Assembly: GCA_016860845.1 (NCBI GenBank)
Contig: BOKF01000023.1
Span: 60,100-124,099, forward strand
From: Chloroflexota bacterium
GTDB taxonomy: Bacteria; Chloroflexota; Anaerolineae; 4572-78; J111
Length of the DNA stretch: 64,000 nucleotides
Direction: 5' to 3'
Shown here: piece by piece, positions 57,411-64,000 of the stretch
How the letters are laid out: every line of letters begins with the position of its first letter
Numbering within the stretch: position 1 is the first letter of the stretch
Position numbers and translations under genes: made by a program
Notes under the pieces: model-generated
What the model saw: only the letters and a program-made list of their open reading frames with translations
Database searches by the model: none
What the model was told of the DNA's origin: nothing

Positions 57411-59546
57411 CTACGGACAAGTGGTCCCTGGCCGGTAGGCAGAATACACCTGGCAAAACTCGGCCACCAGGACCTCGCGTTTCTCAGGCGAAGTCACCCC
57501 GGGCGCATCCTGGGCGCAGCGAAAGCCAATATCCACATCGCTGAAAGTCCGATCTTTGACGTAGCGGCGGCTGGTCGTGTAAAACGCGCCGTCAGGATTG
57601 CCGAAAGCGCCCCCCCGATAAATCCGGCTGGCCCTACTGCCCGCGCCGACCGGATTGAATGCCGGTGAGCTGGCGTAAAATGTCTCGTCGAATCCATCCG
57701 CGACCCATTCGGCCACATTTCCGGCCAGATTATACACCCCAAACCGGCTGACTCCCTGGGGGTAGCTGTCTACGGGCTGCGTATCGGGGGCGCCGGCCGC
57801 CGACAGGTCAGGGTCAAAGGTATCGCCCCACGGCCAGGTCAGATTCTCCGGGCTGCTGGCGGCAAACTCCCATTCGGCCTCCGTCGGTAGGCGTTTGCCG
57901 GCCCCACGGCAGTAGGCGTCGGCTTGATCCCAGGTTACGCTGATGACCGGGTAGTTGTCGTAAGCAGGGTCATCACGGTAGCCCCGGTAGGTAAAGGAGT
58001 CAACCGCGCCGCTGGGGGTACAAGCGCCATCGGCGACGCATTGACGATACTGGATATTGCTCACCTCAAAGGTATCCAGATAAAAAGCGTCCAGGAAAAT
58101 CGGGTGTTCGGGCGCATCGTTCGCCTGGCCGGTGGACGACCCCATCTGGAAATATCCCGCCGGAACCAGGACCATTCCCGGCGGCGGCGAGGCCAGAATC
58201 AGCGGTTCAAGCGTATCGGTTGGGCTGGCCTCGGGAGTTGGTTCAGGAGTGGCCGTGGCCGGGGGTGGCGGCGTGGTGGGAGAGGGCGGTTTGGGTGTAT
58301 CCGTTGGGCTGGGTGCAGTCGTAGCGGGAACAGCCGGAGCCAGCGCCAGAGCATCTGAAGTTGGGGTTGAGACCGTTGGCGCTGCGGTAGGAGCTGCCGC
58401 GGTCTCATCACCGGCAGGGATTTCGACTGTTTTCTCAGACGAGGGCGATTGGGCCGCTTCAGTGGGCGGCGACGGTTTATCTGCTTGACCAAACAACCCC
58501 ACCAACCCTGCCACAGAGATAATCAGTAAAATAGCCACGGCGGCGCCGCCAAGCCACAGCCGTTGCTTGCCCTGCCGCGCTGGCGGCGCTGCTACTACCG
58601 GCGCGGGCGACACCGTCGCTATGGTCGCCCCGACTGGCTCGGCGACCGGCTGAGCTTGGGGCGCCGGTGTCATTGGCGTCGCCTGGTCTGATAAGTTAAT
58701 CGCTCGCAGGGCCAGGGCCATATCCGCTGCCGTGGGGTAGCGCTCGGCCGGGTCTTTGGCCAATGCTTTTTCGGTCAACGCCACCAGCAAATCGGGCACA
58801 TTTTGGGTGATTTGACGGATATCTGGAACTGGCTGAGTCACATGCTTCAACATCAGGCTGACCGCCGAGTCAGCCTTGAAGGGTGGGTCGCCAGTGATCA
58901 TCTCGAAGAGCATCACCCCGAGTGAATAGATGTCGGAGCGCTCGTCTGGGTGTTCACCTCGCGCCTGTTCCGGCGACATGTACAAGGCCGTCCCTACCAC
59001 CGCCCCCGTCGCCGTGTGATGGGCCTCGCCCAATATTTTGGCAACCCCAAAATCCATCAGAATGGGCTGGCCCTGCGCATTGAGCATCACATTGGCCGGT
59101 TTGAGATCGCGGTGGATCATGCCCTGCCGGTGGGCATAAGCCACCGCGTCACCCAGCGCCGCCATAATCTGCACGGTCTCGGCTAGTGACAGGCGCTGCT
59201 GCGCGGTATTGAGCGCGATGAGCCGGGCCTGTAGAGTTTCACCCGGCACGTATTCTAACACCATGTAGTAAACGCCGTTATCATGGTTAAAATCGTAAAC
59301 CTGGATGATGTTGGGGTGGCGCAGTTGAGCCACCGCCGCCGCTTCTTGTTCAAAGCGCCGCACAAACTCCGGGTTGTTGGACAGGTGAGGATGAATCAGT
59401 TTAACGGCTACTGTACGCCGTAGATTGGGGTCGCTGGCCCGGTAAACCGCTGACATCCCTCCCTGGCCCAGCAGCGCTTCCAGGTGGTAACGGCCGCCGA
59501 GAATAGACCCGATCCAGGTTTGGGGGGGTATTGTTGTAGATTTCAA
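57411..59546 (-). CDS. Ser/Thr kinase fused to a formylglycine-generating-enzyme-like domain
   Basis: 711 residues. Kinase domain (about 18-285) with LGQGGMSAVYR, VAVKLIHP, HRDLKPANVML, MDFGVAK and SPEQARGE all intact. A TM helix at about 325-350 and a Thr/Pro-rich stalk follow, then an exported FGE/SUMF-like domain (about 460-690: MVLVPAGYFQMGSS, ISVTWDQADAYCRGAGKRLP, TEAEWEFAASS, YNLAGNVAEWVADG, RIYRGGAFGNPDGAFYTTSR). In such fusions the FGE-like part acts as ligand-binding sensor. The start is TTG 59546 with GAGAGG upstream, overlapping the stop of the reductase gene (TTGA). Confidence 0.92.
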   Translation of the reverse strand: MKSTTIPPQTWIGSILGGRYHLEALLGQGGMSAVYRASDPNLRRTVAVKLIHPHLSNNPEFVRRFEQEAAAVAQLRHPNIIQVYDFNHDNGVYYMVLEYVPGETLQARLIALNTAQQRLSLAETVQIMAALGDAVAYAHRQGMIHRDLKPANVMLNAQGQPILMDFGVAKILGEAHHTATGAVVGTALYMSPEQARGEHPDERSDIYSLGVMLFEMITGDPPFKADSAVSLMLKHVTQPVPDIRQITQNVPDLLVALTEKALAKDPAERYPTAADMALALRAINLSDQATPMTPAPQAQPVAEPVGATIATVSPAPVVAAPPARQGKQRLWLGGAAVAILLIISVAGLVGLFGQADKPSPPTEAAQSPSSEKTVEIPAGDETAAAPTAAPTVSTPTSDALALAPAVPATTAPSPTDTPKPPSPTTPPPPATATPEPTPEASPTDTLEPLILASPPPGMVLVPAGYFQMGSSTGQANDAPEHPIFLDAFYLDTFEVSNIQYRQCVADGACTPSGAVDSFTYRGYRDDPAYDNYPVISVTWDQADAYCRGAGKRLPTEAEWEFAASSPENLTWPWGDTFDPDLSAAGAPDTQPVDSYPQGVSRFGVYNLAGNVAEWVADGFDETFYASSPAFNPVGAGSRASRIYRGGAFGNPDGAFYTTSRRYVKDRTFSDVDIGFRCAQDAPGVTSPEKREVLVAEFCQVYSAYRPGTTCP

Positions 59547-60444
59547 GGTTGCCTCTCTTTGCTATTTTCTGCCATCTGGCAGGCGATTGTTTCCAATCGT
59601 ATCAACTTTACCGGGTATTGCTGGAGGGTGGCGCTCATATCGCACCTCAGGTTTCCGGTATCCATAAGAATACCGCCCGTGATTTGGAGGCTGAGCATTG
59701 GATTGAAGGGGCGCACCAAAAGACGCATGACGCGCATGAGGGGCAGAGGTACATGGTTTTTCCTGGCCGGCTGCCCGCTGACTTTTTCAAAGAGTTCAGC
59801 CACCTGGTTAAAGGTCAGGTTCTCCGGCCCCCCGACCTCAATCACCTGGTTGTGCGCCCTGGGGTCTTGGAGGGCAATCAGGCAGAATTTGGCGACATCC
59901 TCGGCGCTGACAAAGTTGATCGGATTGTTGCCGCGGCCAAAGATGGTGGTCTTGCCGGTTTTGAGGATCGGTTCACCCACCATCGTGACCCAAAACTCCA
60001 TAAAAGGCGCTGCGCGTAGAATTGTATAGCTCAAACCACTGGCCCGCAGATATTGTTCGCTGGCATATTTGATGCGGGCTAATTCCAGGGGGCTGGTTGG
60101 CCCCGCGCCGAGGACCGAGATAAAGACCAGGTGCTTTACCCCAGCCGCCCTGGCTGCGTCAATCAGGCTGCGATTGCCAAGATCGTCCACAGTGTGAAGA
60201 TTGTTATCGGCCTGACCGGGGTGAAGCCATGCGCCGCTGCTAACACTTGCTCAATGTCCTGGCAGGCGCGGGCCAAAGAAGCCCGGTCGCGCAAATCGCC
60301 TGGCATCACTTCTGCACCGAGCTGCTTGAGTGGTTCGGCTTTCTCCGGGGTGCGGGTCATAGCTCGCACCGCACACCCCTGAGTGAGCAGCAGAGGAATC
60401 ACCCGTGTTCCCACTCGACTGGTTGCGCCTACCACCAGAATCAT
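59543..60444 (-). pseudogene. NmrA-like NAD(P)-binding reductase, one-base frameshift
   Basis: Two frames make one SDR/NmrA protein of about 300 residues: MILVVGATSRVGTRVIPLLL (Rossmann GATxxxG), VMPGDLRDRASLARACQDIE, VLAAAHGFTP in the first, and DDLGNRSLIDAARAAGVKHL, VFISVLGAG, YLRASGLSYTILRAAPFMEF in the second. The switch is at a CCGGGG tract (about 60217-60221), and adding one base restores the known reading HGFTPGQADNNLHTVDDLG. The rest is undamaged, so the mutation is recent or a sequencing error. NmrA-like proteins bind NAD(P) and act as redox sensors or quinone/ketone reductases. Coupled to the kinase-FGE gene downstream. Confidence 0.85.
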
Positions 60445-60505
60445 TAGCTAATCCTCCTTTTGAAAATGCGGCTGCATCATCGCTTGGTCGCGGTGACGAT
60501 GTAAG

Positions 60506-61326
60506 CTATGCCAAACCCAATACGACCCCAAGGACCAGAAACGCAAAGAACACACTTTGGGCAGAGTGGACGATGACGCCCATCCAGGTGCTGCGAAAGT
60601 GCCAACTCGGAAATGCTAGAAAGAAGATACCGCCAATGGCACTGTCCACGATACCCCAGGGCTGGTGAACATGATAGAAGCCAAAGAGCACGCCGTTTGC
60701 CACCCAACTCCACTTGCCAAATACCCCTCCATCTTGGGCAGCAACACGCCCCGAAATAGAAACTCCTCTCCCAGGATCGTATTGAAGACAGCGTTAACCA
60801 CAAACAGGCCAAAGAACCACCAGGCGCCCACCAGCCGGTCCAAGATTTCTTGCGATTCAAAGACCGCGTCCAAGCTATAGCCGGGAGGCTCGGCAAGAAA
60901 GGGGAAGATCGAGACCGATGGGTCGTTAACGTATGATCTTAATGCAGTATCCCACACCGCGCTCGCGATAAGAAACGGAATTACCCAGAACCATAGCCTG
61001 CGGCGAGTTTCACCGGTTGTTGGATCGCGTGGCGTGTTGAGGCGGAGCCTGCGCTTGACAGTCGCCCAACCCAGATCGCCCTCTTCCAGCCGGACGATGA
61101 TCATAGACAGGACAAACAACCAGATCAAACCGAATGTGAACAACACGATGCGGGTGACGCCCGCTCCAAGCGGATCCGAGCCGAAATCGGGCGACAAAGC
61201 GGGGAATACGATCCAACTTAGGATGCCCATCGGGATGGCAGCAAAGGCCCAGATGCCTAAGATGCAGGCGAGTGAATACTGGTCCTCCAACTTTGTTGCC
61301 GTATTTGCTTGTGAGCTGTTTTCCAT
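60506..61326 (-). pseudogene. CPBP-family intramembrane protease, one-base frameshift
   Basis: MENSSQ start at 61326 (GGA 8 bases upstream). Multi-TM protein of about 273 residues once a missing base at the GGGG run 60724-60727 is restored. First frame carries LGEEFLFRGVLLPKMEG (the EExxxR motif), second carries VANGVLFGFYHVHQPWGIVD (FxxxH motif) and MGVIVHSAQSVFFAFLVLG. With the repair all catalytic motifs of the Abi/CAAX-like protease family are present. Adjacent to the equally single-base-broken reductase on the same strand. Confidence 0.85.
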
Positions 61327-61487
61327 CTTTTTTTCCACTTATGTGTCTCGGGCAATTGGCCATCTGACTTTCATCCGCTGGGCGGCCTACCGACGAAAAA
61401 ACGAGAGGTCATTTTGGTATTGACCAAAATCTTCATACTTTGGTTAAGGATTATTTGGTTACTGTCCCAGTGTAGCCGTTCAGTCGG

Positions 61488-63824
61488 CTACGGTTGTACA
61501 GTATTCGTCGCCCAGATTAGTGTACCGTCGGGCTGGTATATCACCACGTTACCATCATCTTGGACCACAAGCCCACTGCCAGGACTCAGCCAAGTGTCAG
61601 ATGACCAAATGGGTTTGCCATTGGCGTCATAGATGACCAAATTGCCATCACTTTGCATGATACAAACTCCAGGTGAACTTCCGTAAGTGTCCGAGGCCCA
61701 AAGAGGTGTTCCATCTTTCTGGTAGAGTACCAGGTTACCGTCATTCTGGTAAACAAACGTGTACTCCCCATTTGCCGATTTTATTAACTGACCAGGATTG
61801 AGGACCTCGTTTGGCTGCATATCACCCCCTTGTGCAGCTGAACCTGTTGGAAAGAAAGGTGCTTTGTGGCTTTCTGCCCTTTCCCAGACTTGGATGTAAC
61901 CTTCAGCGGAATTGAGAAGTGGGCTGAGATCTTCATTTGTCAGACCAAGAGCCTGTAAGTCAGCGATGAAGTCAGGTAGCATACCGACATGGGCAAGACC
62001 GTCCTCATTGATACTAAACGTTTTCTTACCGACCGTACTGCGCTCCATCGTAGCTCCCGTTGCTTCTGAGACAAATGGGTAAACAACTGGGTTATTTGGT
62101 CCAACAATGCCAACACCGATCTCCGGGATTTCGAGAATACGATTACCAGGACAGGATTCTGGACCAAAACGTGGCCCTGTCTGGATAATTCCCCCATTGA
62201 AATCAGTACCAATTCCTACTGGAGCGCCGTTCATCTTTTCTATAGCATACAAATAAGCTTGCGCCCATGTTTCTGAAGTGCCCGCACATGTATGTTCAAT
62301 GACAGTAGAGCCAGAGCCTCGATAGGTATCTATCTCGTTTATCTTTCCCTGATGAAGAATGAGAGCAACCATTCCTTCTAACTTCCGAATACGTTCAACT
62401 TGTTCAGCCTTCAAGTTTCCCTCATGGTTTTTATTACCCTTGGAGATATCGATAAAACCTGTATGACTGGAGACGACTGGATATTTAAATGCTTCTGCAA
62501 TATCAAGCGCATCGTTAAAGGATAATGCTGACATATGGTCGATATCAATAATCATGCCTTTACTTATCATCGCCCTAATTAAAAACTTGCCAAGATCGGT
62601 TAACCCCCGGGCGTTGCAGTGCCCACCATTGTATGTGTACCCCTCAGCTTTGCAGTCTCGTGTAAGAGGCGGGTTAACTGTCCTTTTTGCAATTAAGTCA
62701 TTTGATATAGCCGATCCACCAAATCCATTGTCATAAAAATGGATAGGGAAGAGATGGCGCACACCCATCTCATAATATCTTTCGAGTTCCTGCGAGACAT
62801 ACTCTGGGGTACAACTTGCCCTTAAACTACAATTGAATAAACTATCAACTTCAATACCCAGAACAACTGCCAACTGACCTTGGCTGATGGCGTCGCGTGC
62901 TTCCTGCGGTGAATAGACGATTCGATACCATCCCTTCCCTGGGCCTCCGCTTATACTGTCAATATATGCCTCCATCTGCTTAGCAGCAGCAATTTGTAAA
63001 TCAACTGCTTCCATATCGTCGCAAGATCTGCCAGGGGCTTTCTCTATTGCACTACATGCAAATTCGTTGTTGACGGCAAGCATTACCATCAACTTTAATC
63101 CTCCCTGATGAGCACGGCGGAGCCAGTCTTTATATACGGCTTGATGTGTATAACTGTTCCAGCGAGGCCAACCATCGAACTCGGGATATCCGCCAACTAA
63201 ATGACCAGGGGGAAGGCCTTGTACGAAGTCAAGAACTCCAAGAATAGCACCAAAGTTATCTCTAGTGCCGCCAGGCCCGTGAACCCAATCCAAAAGATTC
63301 CCGTCTTTGTAATCACAATGTGGAAGGGCCATTCTAATCGGCCCAAATGCTTCTCCTACAATGGCCTTACCGCCAAAGGCCAAGTTTGCGAACTGATGGT
63401 TATGCAAGTCTGCAAAGCCCATCATTATAGGTCGGCAGCCGGGACATTCTGTAACTGAATCACATGTGGCATCATCAACATCAAATTCCCCCCACATTTG
63501 AATACCAATACCAGCGATGTCGGTCTTTACGCATCTTGCAGGGGCAGCAATGTGTTGACCTTCAATTACAGCAGGAGTATTGATACAGGCTTCTTCCCAG
63601 GAGACGCCGGGAGGTGGATCGTATATAACTGCCGAGTATTGTCGCTTACCAGTATTCGTACAATGATCTTTCTTAAAATCACCCCAGTGAGGCATACAAG
63701 TTGAGTCATTAACATCAAACTCACCCCATATGTTCGTTCCTGTATTGACGCATCGGTTGGGCTGAGAAAACGATTGGCCCTCTATCACTGCCCCTTTGTT
63801 CGTACAAGCCCATTCCCATGACAC
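61488..63824 (-). CDS. M19-like (membrane dipeptidase) metallopeptidase with B-lectin tail, 5'-truncated
   Basis: The frame is open from just after a TGA at 63885-63887; the GTG at 63824 is the first possible start, but repeat-like sequence (GKRQYSSILSDIPAGVSWEW) already precedes it. Residues 1-130 are two Cys-containing repeats (VSWEEACINTPAVIEG, CVNTGTNIWGEFDVND). Residues about 135-600 are an amidohydrolase-type dipeptidase domain: GFADLHNHQF, KGMIIDIDHMSALSF, VVSSHTGF, VGIGTDFNGG. The C-terminus (about 665-778) is a B-lectin domain with three QxDGNxVxY motifs. The signal peptide is missing, so export is doubtful. Binding sugars on the cell surface is inferred from the lectin part. Confidence 0.82.
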   Translation of the reverse strand: MSWEWACTNKGAVIEGQSFSQPNRCVNTGTNIWGEFDVNDSTCMPHWGDFKKDHCTNTGKRQYSAVIYDPPPGVSWEEACINTPAVIEGQHIAAPARCVKTDIAGIGIQMWGEFDVDDATCDSVTECPGCRPIMMGFADLHNHQFANLAFGGKAIVGEAFGPIRMALPHCDYKDGNLLDWVHGPGGTRDNFGAILGVLDFVQGLPPGHLVGGYPEFDGWPRWNSYTHQAVYKDWLRRAHQGGLKLMVMLAVNNEFACSAIEKAPGRSCDDMEAVDLQIAAAKQMEAYIDSISGGPGKGWYRIVYSPQEARDAISQGQLAVVLGIEVDSLFNCSLRASCTPEYVSQELERYYEMGVRHLFPIHFYDNGFGGSAISNDLIAKRTVNPPLTRDCKAEGYTYNGGHCNARGLTDLGKFLIRAMISKGMIIDIDHMSALSFNDALDIAEAFKYPVVSSHTGFIDISKGNKNHEGNLKAEQVERIRKLEGMVALILHQGKINEIDTYRGSGSTVIEHTCAGTSETWAQAYLYAIEKMNGAPVGIGTDFNGGIIQTGPRFGPESCPGNRILEIPEIGVGIVGPNNPVVYPFVSEATGATMERSTVGKKTFSINEDGLAHVGMLPDFIADLQALGLTNEDLSPLLNSAEGYIQVWERAESHKAPFFPTGSAAQGGDMQPNEVLNPGQLIKSANGEYTFVYQNDGNLVLYQKDGTPLWASDTYGSSPGVCIMQSDGNLVIYDANGKPIWSSDTWLSPGSGLVVQDDGNVVIYQPDGTLIWATNTVQP

Positions 63825-63884
63825 ACCGGCAGGAATGTCAGAGAGTATTGACGAATATTGACGTTTTCCCCACCTATACTGAAA

Positions 63885-64000
63885 TCAGAAAGAAAACAGA
63901 ACTTTTTCATAATCAGGGTCAAGCTCAAATTTAGGCCATAGCCGGGTGATGATGGCTTCAGGATCAAGATTGATGCGGTCAATAAACTTAAAACAGGCCC
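63885..64000 (-). CDS. C-terminal end of an unidentified gene (runs off right edge)
   Basis: 37 codons before a TGA at 63885-63887: ACFKFIDRINLDPEAIITRL then WPKFELDPDYEKVLFSF. Composition is protein-like. The family cannot be told from so short a tail. It stops directly where the dipeptidase repeat homology begins, as though this gene had been joined onto the truncated dipeptidase gene. Confidence 0.55.
   Translation of the reverse strand, partial: ACFKFIDRINLDPEAIITRLWPKFELDPDYEKVLFSF

Overview
The window looks like an accessory stretch of a Chloroflexota (probably Anaerolineae-type) chromosome. This rests on protein style: Pkn-type kinases fused to sulfatase-modifying-factor domains, several very large SARP/BTAD and XRE-NB-ARC-TPR regulators, long secreted beta-propeller proteins, secreted proteins carrying a short 'FLPL(I/L)(I/V)K' stretch, and many tiny lineage-restricted proteins. 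I see no rRNA, tRNA, CRISPR array or core housekeeping operon. Most genes lie on the minus strand. Decayed genes, truncations and palindromic repeats are frequent, so the region has been repeatedly rearranged.

Layout: (1) 1-2.9 kb: 5' part of a Ser/Thr kinase with a coupled small membrane protein, then an IS630-type element. (2) 2.9-7.4 kb, plus strand: a nitronate monooxygenase, a decayed PBP-like gene, a 675-residue XRE-like/zinc-ribbon protein and a stand-alone PHP-domain protein. (3) 7.7-16.4 kb, minus: a translationally coupled operon ending in a 1753-residue propeller protein, then small membrane proteins, a redoxin without cysteines and a lipoprotein. (4) 16.5-22.2 kb, minus: four paralogous small secreted proteins surrounding an HbpS/GlcG-like protein, a subtilase coupled to a small membrane protein, and a ParB-like protein. 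(5) 22.6-28.5 kb, minus: a SARP/NB-ARC/TPR regulator, a Cys-repeat secreted protein, a 4-TM protein and a 30-residue gene. (6) 28.5-37.3 kb: a degenerate RsbW-like ATPase and two paralogous plus-strand XRE-NB-ARC-TPR regulators sharing an upstream dyad operator. Each regulator gene ends against a truncated gene. (7) 37.6-41.6 kb, minus: three SAM methyltransferases with small alpha+beta-barrel proteins. (8) 41.7-53.0 kb, minus: a compact six-gene run encoding a MinD-like ATPase, an unusual fused amino-acid-permease-like transporter, a peptide-binding lipoprotein, a HAMP sensor without output domain, a PKD/multi-TM protein and a large unknown protein. (9) 53.1-57.3 kb, minus: two NTF2/SnoaL-like genes, each preceded by a TGTGGAC-N4-TGTGGAC direct repeat, and a SARP/AAA/TPR regulator next to them. 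(10) 57.4-64 kb, minus: a kinase-FGE fusion, an NmrA-like reductase and a CPBP protease each broken by one base, and a 5'-truncated M19-like dipeptidase with a B-lectin tail.

The strongest leads are the MinD/permease/SBP/HAMP locus, the SARP-type operator pair, the tandem family of small secreted proteins, and the duplicated XRE-NB-ARC-TPR modules with a common operator. All function calls come from reading translated sequence; no database search was run.
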